64,000 nucleotides of DNA from Kushneria aurantia DSM 21353 (GTDB lineage: Bacteria > Pseudomonadota > Gammaproteobacteria > Pseudomonadales > Halomonadaceae): positions 1 to 64,000 of the forward strand of contig NZ_KB907862.1 of NCBI RefSeq assembly GCF_000382245.1. Direction: 5' to 3'. This document shows, one piece after another, positions 1 to 7,642 of the stretch (within the stretch, counting starts at the first letter, position 1; each line of letters starts with the position of its first letter). The position numbers and the translations under genes were made by a program. The notes beneath the pieces are model-generated. The model saw only the letters and a program-made list of their open reading frames with translations, made no database searches and was not told the origin of the DNA.

Positions 1-285
1 AACAGTATAGAACCCATCATCGGTCACATGAAAAGCGAAGGATTGCTGTCACGCTGTTATCTGAAAGGGCGCAAGGGCGATCGGATTCATGCGCTGCTGT
101 GTGGTGTCGGCATGAATTTGAGGAAAGTCATGAAGAAGCTCAGGGAGCTTCTTTTTGTCTGTTACTTTTTCCGCTTTTCAGGTCTATTTTGGCGTTATGT
201 CCGGTCAATGATCTTCAATTTTTTGTGCTCATTGGCCAGTATAAGGAGAGCCGAATTCGACTCCCCGGAAAAAATCGGGGTTTAG
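1..285 (+). mobile_element. IS5-type transposase, C-terminal fragment
   Basis: An open frame enters from the left edge and stops at 283-285. Its first residues (NSIEPIIGHMKSEG, then LKGRKGDRIHALLCGVGMNL) match the conserved C-terminal end of IS5-group DDE transposases, which carry a -EP-IGH-K- segment with the catalytic Glu, followed by LKG--GD--HA-L---G-NL. The rest of the element lies outside the window. A small hairpin (CCCCG 263-267 with CGGGG 276-280) sits at the 3' end of the reading frame. The right inverted repeat could not be fixed without the left one. The 133 bp to the next gene hold only that antitoxin's operator. Confidence 0.8.
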
Positions 286-381
286 CAGGGGCGACTAATT
301 AAATGAATAACCGATCGTCGCCCTGAAGCGTAGTGATTTGTTGCCGCATCCACATGCTTGGCCCGAAATAAATCGGGCGTA

Positions 382-399
382 TGATATACACGTATATCA
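382..399. promoter_or_regulatory. Palindromic operator of the antitoxin gene
   Basis: A perfect inverted repeat, TGATATAC-AC-GTATATCA, with 8-bp arms lies 20 bp before the antitoxin start. RelB/ribbon-helix-helix antitoxins usually bind such AT-rich palindromes to repress their own operon, so this is the likely autoregulatory site. The palindrome is seen directly; its binding protein is inferred. Confidence 0.65.
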
Positions 400-418
400 A
401 CCGCTCGGGAGTATCGCC

Positions 419-643
419 ATGCGGGCCATCCGTCTGCCACCGGAGATCGAGGAGCGTCTCGAAGCGCTGGCCAAAGCGACCGGCCGCACCAAGACCTACT
501 ACGCCCGCGAGGCGATCCTCGAACATCTCGAGGACCTCGAAGACGCCTACCTGGCTGAACAGACGCTGGAGCGGGTGCGTCGCGGCGAGGAACGAACCTA
601 TACCCTGGATGAGATAGAGCGCGATCCTGGCCTGGCAGATTGA
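419..643 (+). CDS. RelB/StbD-like antitoxin (toxin partner broken)
   Basis: A 74-residue protein beginning [19 protein letters not shown], the usual N-terminal ribbon-helix-helix of RelB-type antitoxins (short beta strand, then two helices with R-T-K-YY-REAI). The acidic C-terminal part (about residues 45-74) is the part that normally wraps the toxin. The start at 419 removes an unrelated N-terminal extension and places the palindrome at 382-399 directly upstream. The following toxin gene is frameshifted, so this is now an orphan antitoxin. It may still repress its own promoter or neutralise a related toxin elsewhere. Confidence 0.8.
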   Translation: MRAIRLPPEIEERLEALAKATGRTKTYYAREAILEHLEDLEDAYLAEQTLERVRRGEERTYTLDEIERDPGLAD

Positions 644-837
644 AGTTACCGACGACGCCCGCAAACAGTTGCAAAACAAAAGCTCGGTCATGCCGAAGCC
701 AAACGTATACGCGATTATCTGCGCAGGCGCCTCGAACCGCTTGATGACCCACTGCAACTCGGCAAGCCACTCAAGGGCCGGCTGGCCGGACTGTGGAGCT
801 TTCGCGTCGGCGACTACGCATTATCGCCAGCCTTGAA
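627..837 (+). pseudogene. relE/parE-family toxin, frameshifted and truncated
   Basis: Frame pieces spell a RelE-type mRNA interferase: [15 protein letters not shown], then KLGHAEAKRIRDYLRRR, then LGKPLKGRLAGLWSFRVGDY. The first two pieces are out of frame because CAAAA is tandemly duplicated at 672-676 and 677-681; removing one copy restores LQKLGHAEAK exactly. A second lesion, one base missing near 817, shifts the RVGDY(R)IIASLE segment. The gene then runs straight into a glutathione S-transferase remnant, so the toxin's C-terminus is lost. It overlapped the end of the antitoxin, the normal layout of these operons. No clear ATG start exists; CTG at 627 is the in-frame candidate. Confidence 0.75.
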
Positions 838-1087
838 ACGCTGCGAGCAGCTTTACCAGCGACTTGATGATCAATTGAGCCAACAGCCCTGGCTTAGCGG
901 CAACACGCTGGGACTGGCCGATATCCCTGCTGGAACAACGCTGTATCGCTATTTCGAGATGGAAGGTATTTCACGCCCTGAGCTGCCCAATGTCCGCCGC
1001 TGGTACCAGCAATTGCAGGCAAGACACGCCTATCAACAGCAGGTCATGCGGCCATTTGGCGAATTAAAGGGCCGGCTGGCCTATTAG
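820..1087 (+). pseudogene. Glutathione S-transferase, C-terminal remnant
   Basis: About 85 residues (ALKRCEQLYQRLDDQL, WLSGNTLGLADI, PELPNVRRWYQQLQAR) correspond to the all-helical C-terminal domain of a GST. The N-terminal thioredoxin-like, glutathione-binding domain is absent. The frame is continuous with the second half of the broken relE upstream, so a chimeric RelE-GST open frame runs from about 680 to 1087. It has no convincing start codon or ribosome site of its own. Most likely the non-functional scar of a deletion or insertion that removed the first half of the GST gene. Confidence 0.7.
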
Positions 1088-1140
1088 AAATAGCCTTGTG
1101 ACAAAATGGACTTTTAAACGCCCCTTCCCGGAGACACATC

Positions 1141-1791
1141 ATGCTGGGCATCCATGATCTTGCCATTTTCATGCTTTCGGGCCTGATCCTTAACATGACG
1201 CCGGGGCCGGATTCACTGCTGATTGTCTCGCATACCGCCGCGGGCCGCTGGCAGCAGGGGGCGGTGACGGCGCTGGGCATCAGTACAGGCACGCTGGTGC
1301 ATGTGCTGGCCGCCGCCCTTGGGCTCTCGGCCATTCTGGCCACCTCTGCGATGGCGTTCACAGTGGTCAAATGGGCCGGCGCGATCTATCTGATCTGGCT
1401 GGGGCTGTCGGTCCTGCTCAAGTGTCGCCATTCATCGCCGCAGGCACCAGCGCCCCGCTTCAGTGAGACCCGTCTGCGCACGCTGTTCCGTCAGGGCTTT
1501 CTGACCAACGTGCTCAACCCGAAAGTGGCGCTGTTTTTCATGGCCTTCATGCCGCAGTTCATTGACCCGGCATCGACGCTCAAACCGCTTGCCTTTCTAA
1601 CCCTGGGCCTGATCTTCGATGCTGTCGCCACGCTGTGGAGCGCCGTCCTGATTACTGTTGTCACACTGGGCGGGCAACGCCTGCGCCCCGGCGTAAAACT
1701 CAAGGCGTGGCTCGAGCGCAGCGTCGGCGTCATGTTCGTCGCACTGGGGGTTCGACTGGCCCTGACGCGAACGCCGGCTGGAGGGGGGTAA
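1141..1791 (+). CDS. LysE/RhtB-family amino-acid exporter
   Basis: A 216-residue inner-membrane protein with about six hydrophobic segments and the family signature NMTPGPDSLLIVSHTAA near residues 18-34 plus NVLNPKVALFFMAFMPQF at about 122-139. LysE/RhtB proteins export amino acids such as homoserine, threonine, lysine or leucine; the substrate cannot be read from sequence. The ATG at 1141 is preceded by GGAG (in cccggagac). It follows the GST remnant and ends next to a stem-loop shared with the convergent M42 peptidase gene. Confidence 0.88.
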   Translation: MLGIHDLAIFMLSGLILNMTPGPDSLLIVSHTAAGRWQQGAVTALGISTGTLVHVLAAALGLSAILATSAMAFTVVKWAGAIYLIWLGLSVLLKCRHSSPQAPAPRFSETRLRTLFRQGFLTNVLNPKVALFFMAFMPQFIDPASTLKPLAFLTLGLIFDAVATLWSAVLITVVTLGGQRLRPGVKLKAWLERSVGVMFVALGVRLALTRTPAGGG

Positions 1792-1811
1792 AGTCCTTTC
1801 GAACGTGGCGT

Positions 1812-1839
1812 CCTCCGGCGCCCGGGACGCCGGAGGTTT
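1812..1839. terminator. Bidirectional stem-loop between convergent genes
   Basis: CCTCCGGCG (1812-1820) pairs perfectly with CGCCGGAGG (1828-1836) around a 7-nt loop, followed by TTT on the plus strand. It lies between the converging LysE and M42 genes. The T-tract is short, so termination efficiency is uncertain. Confidence 0.6.
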
Positions 1840-1848
1840 CAGCAACGC

Positions 1849-2946
1849 TTAGTCAAAGTAGCTGAACGTCTCGCCGCTTTTGATATTCAAAAGCGTATCG
1901 CGAATCAACCGTATAACGTGCTCCACGTCATTGCGGTCGACCATCTCCACGGTGGTGTGCATGTAGCGCAGCGGCAGCGAGATGAGCGCCGAGGCCACGC
2001 CTGCGTTGCTGTAGGCGAAGGCGTCGGTGTCGGTGCCGGTGGCGCGCGAGCGGGCCTGGCGCTGGAAGGGAATGTCACCCTTTTTGGCGACCTCCAGCAG
2101 GCGCTCGCGAAGGCGGTTCTGCACCGCCGGCGCCCAGGCGATCACCGGGCCGGCGCCGATTTTGCTGCTGCCTTCCTTTTTCGGGTCGATCATCGGCGTG
2201 TGGGTGTCGTGGCACACGTCGGTGACGATCGCCACGTTGGGCTGAATGCGTTCGGCGATCATCTGCGCGCCGCGCAGTCCGACCTCCTCCTGCACCGAGT
2301 TGACGATATAGAGGCCGAAGTCGAGCTGCTCGCCGCTCTCTTTCAAAAGCCGCGCTACCTCGGCGATCATGAAACCGCCCATACGGTTGTCCAGCGCACG
2401 GCAGATGAAACGGTTGCCGTTGAGCACGCTGAAGGTGTCGGGATAGGTGATCACGCAGCCGACGTGCACGCCCAGCGCCTCGACCTGCTCGCGGTTGTCA
2501 CAGCCCACGTCGACGAAGATGTTGTCGGGCTTGGGCGCCTGCTCTTCGCTGCCGCCGCTGCGGCGGGTGTGGATCGCCGGCCAGCCGAAGACGCCCTCGA
2601 CGACGCCGTTGTCGGTATGGATGTTGACCCGCTTGGAAGGCGCGATCTGGTGGTCGCTGCCGCCGTTGCGCACCACATAGATCATCCCCTCTTCGGAGAT
2701 GTAGTTCACGTACCAGCCGATCTCGTCGGCATGCCCCTCGATCACCACCTTGTAGTCGGCGTCGGGGTTGATCACGCCGACCGCGCTGCCGTAGGTGTCG
2801 GTGAAGAACTCATCCACCCAGGGGCGGAGATACTCCATCCAAAGCTTCTGCCCTTCCCATTCGTAACCGGTGGGCGCGGCGTTGTTGAGATAGCGCTCGA
2901 GAAACGCAAGCGACTGTTCGTTGAGAATCGAGGACGATTCGCTCAT
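1849..2946 (-). CDS. M42-family metallo-aminopeptidase
   Basis: A 365-residue protein of the M42 family (FrvX/YsdC/PepA-like dinuclear metal aminopeptidases). Visible metal and catalytic motifs are EGHADEIGWYV (His and Asp), CRALDNRMGG (bridging Asp), NSVQEEVGLRGA (catalytic Glu pair), VTDVCHDTHTP (Asp) and PLRYMHTTVEMV (last His). It probably trims peptides in the cytoplasm. The start at 2946 is chosen because AGGAG lies 5-6 nt upstream; the frame stays open further upstream but that stretch reads as non-coding promoter sequence. It is divergent from ompW and convergent with the LysE gene. Confidence 0.9.
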   Translation of the reverse strand: MSESSSILNEQSLAFLERYLNNAAPTGYEWEGQKLWMEYLRPWVDEFFTDTYGSAVGVINPDADYKVVIEGHADEIGWYVNYISEEGMIYVVRNGGSDHQIAPSKRVNIHTDNGVVEGVFGWPAIHTRRSGGSEEQAPKPDNIFVDVGCDNREQVEALGVHVGCVITYPDTFSVLNGNRFICRALDNRMGGFMIAEVARLLKESGEQLDFGLYIVNSVQEEVGLRGAQMIAERIQPNVAIVTDVCHDTHTPMIDPKKEGSSKIGAGPVIAWAPAVQNRLRERLLEVAKKGDIPFQRQARSRATGTDTDAFAYSNAGVASALISLPLRYMHTTVEMVDRNDVEHVIRLIRDTLLNIKSGETFSYFD

Positions 2947-3254
2947 TACCTCTCCTGTCATTCCTGTTCCATCCAGCGCCGGACGCGGCGCACAGAGCCT
3001 TTTGAGACACCAGACCCTGAACATGGCGCGAATCGGCGCATTCGTCCAGCCATCAAGGGCAAATGCCCTGCGAAACGCCACCCCTGCGGCATGTTGTCCG
3101 CCCCGGGCGATAATTTGACCTGGATCAAAAAAGCACCCGATACGGGCGGCACAATGTAATCGCACACTGTTCACAAGGTACGGGGCCGCTGTTCACAAGA
3201 GCGCGAAAGGCACGGGTCGGCGCCGCCGTGCAGTATCTTCAAGGGAGACACCAC
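2947..3254. other. Divergent M42/ompW intergenic region
   Basis: About 308 bp without a supported gene, holding the leader of the M42 gene and the ompW promoter. The only strong signal is an FNR-like box at 3115-3128. CACAAT (3150-3155) is a reasonable -10 element for ompW. Confidence 0.5.
3115..3128 (+). promoter_or_regulatory. FNR/ANR-like box upstream of ompW
   Basis: TTGAC-CTGG-ATCAA matches 9 of 10 defined positions of the FNR/ANR consensus TTGAT-N4-ATCAA. Its centre (3121.5) is about 41 bp before the start expected from the -10 candidate CACAAT at 3150-3155, the usual class II activator position. FNR control of ompW is known in enteric bacteria; its use here is inferred. Confidence 0.55.
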
Positions 3255-3914
3255 ATGCGTAAACTGTCCATTCTATCCGCTGCCGGGCTGGTGCTGGGCG
3301 CTACCCTGATGACGACTGCCGCTCAGGCCGACAGTTTCAGTTACGGTCAGGGCGATTTCTACACCCGCCTCGGGCTGGCCAAGGTGGCACCCAAAAGCGA
3401 CAACGGCGACATCGGTATCGTCGCCGACAGGGTCGACATCAAGGACGACACCGGCTTTGCCTTCACGCTGGGCTATCGCTTTCTCGACAAGTTCGGCGTC
3501 GAGCTGCTGGCCGCCGCGCCCTTCACCCAGGACTTCGATCTCCACGGCGGTGCCGGCGACGGCCTGGACGGCTCGGTCAAGCATCTGCCGCCGACCCTGA
3601 CGCTGCAGTTCTATCCGCTGGGCGGCACTGGCGCGCGGGTTCAGCCCTATATCGGCGCCGGCGTCAACTACACCCATATCTGGGATGAAAAGGTCAACGC
3701 CGACGGCGTCAGCCTGGATGCGGACGACTCCTGGGGGCTGGCCGGCCAGCTGGGTGTCGACCTGCTGATCGATGACCACTGGGCGGTCAACGCCTCGGCC
3801 TGGTACATCGATATCGACTCCGACGCCACCGTCAACGTCGGCGGCACCAATTACGACACTACCCTCAATATCGACCCGGTGGTGGTGATGGGCGGTATCA
3901 GCTACCGCTTCTGA
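3255..3914 (+). CDS. ompW: OmpW-family outer-membrane protein
   Basis: A 219-residue precursor. MRKLSILSAAGLVLGATLMT followed by TAAQA is a clear Sec signal peptide with cleavage after AQA. The mature part alternates polar and non-polar residues like an eight-stranded beta-barrel, contains GDFYTRLGLAKVAPKSDNG, LQFYPLGG and VQPYIGAGVNYTHIW, and ends in Phe, the signal for outer-membrane assembly. OmpW forms a narrow channel for small hydrophobic molecules and responds to stress and oxygen. The start at 3255 follows AAGGGAGA. An FNR-like box lies 127 bp upstream, and a strong terminator follows. Confidence 0.92.
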   Translation: MRKLSILSAAGLVLGATLMTTAAQADSFSYGQGDFYTRLGLAKVAPKSDNGDIGIVADRVDIKDDTGFAFTLGYRFLDKFGVELLAAAPFTQDFDLHGGAGDGLDGSVKHLPPTLTLQFYPLGGTGARVQPYIGAGVNYTHIWDEKVNADGVSLDADDSWGLAGQLGVDLLIDDHWAVNASAWYIDIDSDATVNVGGTNYDTTLNIDPVVVMGGISYRF

Positions 3915-3938
3915 CCCTATAACAGCTATATTCTCCCC

Positions 3939-3972
3939 GCCCCGTGGAAGCAGGTTGCCACGGGGCCTTTTT
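3939..3972 (+). terminator. Rho-independent terminator of ompW
   Basis: GCCCCGTGG (3939-3947) and CCACGGGGC (3958-3966) form a perfect 9-bp stem with a 10-nt loop, followed by CTTTTT. It starts 24 bp after the ompW stop codon. Confidence 0.9.
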
Positions 3973-4081
3973 ATGCGCCGACGCCGTCCGCTTTAAGCTC
4001 TCCCCCCTTGACCGCGGCCCGTGAATGGGCAATTGATGGCATGCTGTGTCTTTTTTCACCGAACGGTTCCGGACTAGTGTC

Positions 4082-4585
4082 ATGTGTATTCGTTTCAATT
4101 TCTGCTGGCTGCGCCACGGTGCGCTGCTGATCGCACTGCTGTGGCTGACCGGCTGCGCCGGCGGGCCGTCCACGCAGGAGCGCTATGCCAGCCTGCCGCT
4201 GTCGTCGCAGAAGAATCTCTCCATCGAGCGGGTGCTGGCGATGAACCACGCCCGCGAGGCGCTGGGCACGCCCTATCGGTGGGGCGGCACGACCAGTGCG
4301 GGGATGGACTGCAGCGGCCTGACCCAGGCGAGCCTGGCCGCAGCCGGCATCACTATTCCGCGCACCTCGCAGCAGCAGTTCGATGCCCTGCCGGAAATCG
4401 ACCGCGCCCGGCCGGGCGATCTGCTCTTTTTCGGCTCGGGCGGCCGCGTCAACCATGTGGGCATCTATATGGGTGATCGTCGCATGATTCACGCCCCGGG
4501 CAGCGGCCGCGAGGTGAGCGTGGCCAATCTCGACAACCGCTACTGGCGCAGCCACTTCCGCGGCGCGGCGGCAGCGGCACCCTGA
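4082..4585 (+). CDS. NlpC/P60-family cell-wall hydrolase lipoprotein
   Basis: A 167-residue precursor with a lipoprotein signal (LLWLTGC, lipobox Cys near residue 23) and an NlpC/P60 (C40) domain. The catalytic Cys is in MDCSGLTQASL, the His in VNHVGIYMG, and the RPGDLLFF motif lies between them. Such enzymes cut gamma-D-Glu to diamino-acid bonds in peptidoglycan stems from the periplasmic face of the outer membrane. ATG 4082 is preferred over an upstream GTG at 4046 because the signal peptide then starts normally; no strong ribosome site is visible. The family resembles E. coli Spr/MepS in size. Confidence 0.87.
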   Translation: MCIRFNFCWLRHGALLIALLWLTGCAGGPSTQERYASLPLSSQKNLSIERVLAMNHAREALGTPYRWGGTTSAGMDCSGLTQASLAAAGITIPRTSQQQFDALPEIDRARPGDLLFFGSGGRVNHVGIYMGDRRMIHAPGSGREVSVANLDNRYWRSHFRGAAAAAP

Positions 4586-4618
4586 ACCCGGGTTCGCCTG
4601 TTATCCAGAGGATGCCTC

Positions 4619-5470
4619 ATGCACGTTCTCGCGCGTCATACGCTTATCGCCGCCGCCCTGCTGCTGGTGCTGGGGGGCTGTGTCCATGGCAATACAGAGG
4701 GCGCTAGTGTCCCGGACAGCGCCGGCTCGGCGGCCGTAACGCCGCAGGCTCTCTCAGCGCCGCTGACCATAACGCCGCACAGCCGTACCCTGACCGCGCC
4801 CGACTGCGAAGGCGTGGATGAGGCGTGCGGCCGAATCGAGGCCGACTGGCTGACGTTCGATAACAGCACGGCGCTTTCCGAAGCGCTGATGCAGCGCCTG
4901 CTGCGCATGGCCGCACCGATGAGCGACGCGCCCTCCGAAGAGAGCGCCACGCCCGCCACCCTGGACGCCTTCGCCGCCGACTTCTTCAACCAGAGCCTGC
5001 AGGCCAACGCGGGCAACACATCACCACGCCCCTGGCAGGCGGACCTCGAAGCCCAACAGATCGCTCGCCACGACGATCTTGTGGTGCTGGCATTGAACAG
5101 CTGGGTGTATACCGGCGGCGCTCACGGCATGCCGATCACAAACTTCATGGTGATCGACGAGCGTCGGCGCGAGGTAGTCACCCTTGACGACATGCTGCTG
5201 CCCGGCGCGCGGGAGGCTTTCGACAGCGCCCTGCATCAGGCCTGGCAGCGCTGGCTTGCCGACAGCGAAGCGGGGCAGACGCTGAACCCGAAGGACTGGC
5301 CCTTCGTGACCAGCGATAACGTGGCGCCACTGAAGGATCAGCTTGCGGTACGCTACGATGTCTACAGCCTGGGCCCCTATGTTATCGGTCAGCCGCAGCT
5401 GACGATTCCCTACGACGCCCTGGCCGGCGTGCTGAAGCCGCGCTTTTTGCCGGGTGGCGCAACACACTGA
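4619..5470 (+). CDS. DUF3298/RsiV-like lipoprotein
   Basis: A 283-residue precursor starting MHVLARHTLIAAALLLVLGG with a lipobox Cys at residue 21. The C-terminal half carries the DUF4163/DUF3298 pattern: VLALNSWVYTGGAHGMPITN, followed by a VTLDDML segment and a terminal GPYVIGQPQLTIPYDAL. These periplasmic domains occur in RsiV-like lysozyme-binding proteins and in many uncharacterised envelope lipoproteins. Cysteines at about residues 63 and 70 may form a disulfide. It sits 33 bp after the NlpC/P60 gene and may share its transcript. The exact function is unknown. Confidence 0.75.
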   Translation: MHVLARHTLIAAALLLVLGGCVHGNTEGASVPDSAGSAAVTPQALSAPLTITPHSRTLTAPDCEGVDEACGRIEADWLTFDNSTALSEALMQRLLRMAAPMSDAPSEESATPATLDAFAADFFNQSLQANAGNTSPRPWQADLEAQQIARHDDLVVLALNSWVYTGGAHGMPITNFMVIDERRREVVTLDDMLLPGAREAFDSALHQAWQRWLADSEAGQTLNPKDWPFVTSDNVAPLKDQLAVRYDVYSLGPYVIGQPQLTIPYDALAGVLKPRFLPGGATH

Positions 5471-5509
5471 CCGGCCACTCTGAAAGACACCCATGACAGG
5501 CAGGCCCCG

Positions 5510-5929
5510 ATGCGCATCCTGATTCTCAACGGCCCCAACCTCAATCTGCTGGGCAAACGCGAGCCGGATATCTACGGCCACGAGACGCTGGACGATATCG
5601 AGCGCGAGCTGCGTGGCCATGCCGGCGACGGCGTCCGTCTCGATTTTCTGCAGACCAACCACGAAGGCGAGATGCTGGAGCGCATTCACCGCGCGCGGGA
5701 AGACGCCGATGCCATCATCATCAACCCCGCCGCCTGGTCGCACACCTCGGTAGCGCTGCTCGACGCCCTCAAGGCCTTCGAAGGGCGGGTGGTGGAGGTG
5801 CACCTTTCCAACATCCACACCCGCGAGGCGTTTCGCCACCACTCCTACATCTCGGCCCGCGCCGAGGCGGTGGTCGCCGGTATGGGCAGCTTCGGTTACC
5901 GCGCGGCACTCGAGTTTCTGACGCGTTGA
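5510..5929 (+). CDS. aroQ: Type II 3-dehydroquinate dehydratase
   Basis: A 139-residue protein, the normal size for the dodecameric type II enzyme, which converts 3-dehydroquinate to 3-dehydroshikimate in the shikimate pathway. Key motifs are [19 protein letters not shown] (with the catalytic Tyr in the flexible lid), [21 protein letters not shown] and [12 protein letters not shown] (catalytic His). It follows the DUF3298 gene by 39 bp. In many gammaproteobacteria aroQ precedes accBC; here it is followed by a DCC-family gene instead. Confidence 0.95.
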   Translation: MRILILNGPNLNLLGKREPDIYGHETLDDIERELRGHAGDGVRLDFLQTNHEGEMLERIHRAREDADAIIINPAAWSHTSVALLDALKAFEGRVVEVHLSNIHTREAFRHHSYISARAEAVVAGMGSFGYRAALEFLTR

Positions 5930-5984
5930 CGTTGCGCGGCATCGACTACGCTGGGGGTATGCCTGTTGCCATCATGGAGCCCCC

Positions 5985-6392
5985 ATGGCCGAACTGACGC
6001 TTTTCTACGATGGCGCCTGCCCGCTCTGCGCTCACGAGATCGCTCATCTGCGGCGCCTTGATACACATGACCGTATTCGCTTCGAGGACATCAACGCCGA
6101 GGATTTCAGTCAGCGCTGGCCGCACGTCGACCCCGACGAGGCAAGCGCCATTCTGCTGGGCGACTATCAGGGTGAGCGACTGCGCGGGCTGGACGTGACC
6201 CATCGCGCCTGGTCGCTGGTGGGGCGCGGTTGGCTCACGGCGCCGCTGCGCTGGCCACTTGTTCGTCCGCTGGCCGATCGGGTCTATCGCTGGTTCGCGC
6301 CACGGCGCTATCGCATCTCCGGCTGGCTCACCGGGCGCCAGCGCTGTACCCGCTGTGAAAGCGGGAGCTGCGACCTGTCAAAACACCGTTAG
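5985..6392 (+). CDS. DCC-family (DUF393) thiol-disulfide protein
   Basis: A 135-residue protein opening with LTLFYDGACPLCAHEIAHL, the DxxCxxC signature of the DCC/DUF393 family, which has a thioredoxin-like fold and putative thiol-disulfide oxidoreductase activity. A second cysteine-rich tail (RCTRCESGSC) closes the protein. It contains two copies of the sequence GGYTGGCTCAC (6228-6238 and 6321 onward), 93 bp apart. The last third of the gene (6321-6374) is repeated at 22637-22690, where it marks the far end of a 16-kb block. It ends 8 bp before the convergent DadA-like gene. Confidence 0.85.
   Translation: MAELTLFYDGACPLCAHEIAHLRRLDTHDRIRFEDINAEDFSQRWPHVDPDEASAILLGDYQGERLRGLDVTHRAWSLVGRGWLTAPLRWPLVRPLADRVYRWFAPRRYRISGWLTGRQRCTRCESGSCDLSKHR
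6321..6374. repeat. Left direct repeat of block A (DCC gene 3' end)
   Basis: These 54 nt of the DCC gene match 22637-22690 at 52 of 54 positions in the same orientation. The intact gene is at this end and only a fragment at the other, the layout produced by insertion at a gene's 3' end. Confidence 0.8.
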
Positions 6393-6400
6393 CGGCCGCG

Positions 6401-7639
6401 CTATTCGCCAAAGCGCCGCGGACTGAAGTCGGCCCGGGCCGGGTCCTCCTGCCCGCTGACCATCGCCCGGGCCAGCCAGTCGCCCGTCACGGCCGCCGTG
6501 GAAAGACCGATATGGCCGTGGCCGAAGCCGAACCACAGCCCCGCGTGTCGCGGCGCCGCACCGATCGCCGGCAGCCCGTCGGGAAAGGAGGGGCGTCGTC
6601 CCAGCCAGGGCTCGCCGCGCGCCTCGCCCAGGGTCAGCACCTCACGCACCCGCGGCAGGATGCGCCTGAGCTGATGGGGCGTGGCACCACGATCGCGCCG
6701 ATCGAACTCGATACCCGTTAACACCCGCACCCCGCCGTTCATCGGCGTACAGACAAAGGCGCCGTCCACATCGTGAAAGGGCGTCGCCAGCGACTGCGCC
6801 GGGTCGAGGGCAAACTCCTGGTGATAGCCGCGCTCGAAGGCCATCGGCAGGCGGTAGCCCAATGGGCGAAGCAGATCGCACGACCAGGGGCCGGCGCAGA
6901 CCGCAAGCTGTTCATGGACCGTCTGATGGCCGGCCAGACGATACCCCGCTGACAGCGGCTCGATGGCCGTCGGTGAATCGCAGCACCACTCGCCGCCGCG
7001 CTGCACAAACAGATCGCGATAGCGCTCGACCAATCGCCCGGGCGAGTCGACATAGGCGGTCTGTGGAATACGCATGCCCAGCGCATAGTGGCGCGAGGCG
7101 CCACCGAACACCTGCTCCAGGGCGTCGCCTTGCAGCAGTTCGAAATGCACGTCGTTGGCCGTCCAGGGCTCGGTCATGGCGGTTATGCGCGCCTGCGTCG
7201 GCAGGTGGCGATAGAGCTTGCTCCAGCCGGTCATGTGGAACAGGTCGTCGGCGCCGGCCGGTGTCGCCCAGTGGCGGTGTGCGTCAAGCGCTGGCGCGAT
7301 CAGTCGAGCGAGGGCCGCCGAGCGCCTCGCTACCGAAGCGGGTTCACAGCCGCGCAGAAAGCGCGTCAGCCAGGGCGCCACGCCGGGTAGCGCCAGGGGC
7401 GCGATACGCAGAGCCGGGTCAAGGTTGAGCAGATAGCGTGGCAGTTGACCCAGCAGGCCCGGAATGTTGAGCGGAATCACCGAGGCATGGGTGATCACGC
7501 CGGCATTGCCCCAGGAGGTCATGCCGGTATCGATCGCGGGGGCGTAGAGCGTGACGCGAAAGCCACGCTCCTGCAGTGCCAGCGCCGTACAGCTGCCGAC
7601 TACCCCGCCGCCGACGACGGCTACCGATCGAGACGGCAT
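6401..7639 (-). CDS. DadA-like FAD-dependent D-amino-acid dehydrogenase
   Basis: A 412-residue flavoprotein of the DAO/DadA family. The dinucleotide-binding motif VAVVGGGVVGSCTALALQERG lies at residues 6-26, SWGNAGVITHA follows at about 42-52, and the C-terminal GLWFGFGHGHIGLSTAA is the usual FAD-contacting end. Such enzymes oxidatively deaminate D-amino acids and pass electrons to the respiratory chain. It is the last gene of a minus-strand run with a permease (3-bp gap) and an upstream Asp/Glu-racemase-family gene, which suggests a D-amino-acid or related amine as substrate; the specificity is inferred. Confidence 0.85.
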   Translation of the reverse strand: MPSRSVAVVGGGVVGSCTALALQERGFRVTLYAPAIDTGMTSWGNAGVITHASVIPLNIPGLLGQLPRYLLNLDPALRIAPLALPGVAPWLTRFLRGCEPASVARRSAALARLIAPALDAHRHWATPAGADDLFHMTGWSKLYRHLPTQARITAMTEPWTANDVHFELLQGDALEQVFGGASRHYALGMRIPQTAYVDSPGRLVERYRDLFVQRGGEWCCDSPTAIEPLSAGYRLAGHQTVHEQLAVCAGPWSCDLLRPLGYRLPMAFERGYHQEFALDPAQSLATPFHDVDGAFVCTPMNGGVRVLTGIEFDRRDRGATPHQLRRILPRVREVLTLGEARGEPWLGRRPSFPDGLPAIGAAPRHAGLWFGFGHGHIGLSTAAVTGDWLARAMVSGQEDPARADFSPRRFGE

Positions 7640-7642
7640 GCG

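Noticed and set aside
1918-3159. Long plus-strand open frame (413 codons)
   Set aside because: Antisense shadow of the M42 peptidase gene in high-GC DNA; His/Asp-rich composition without motifs.
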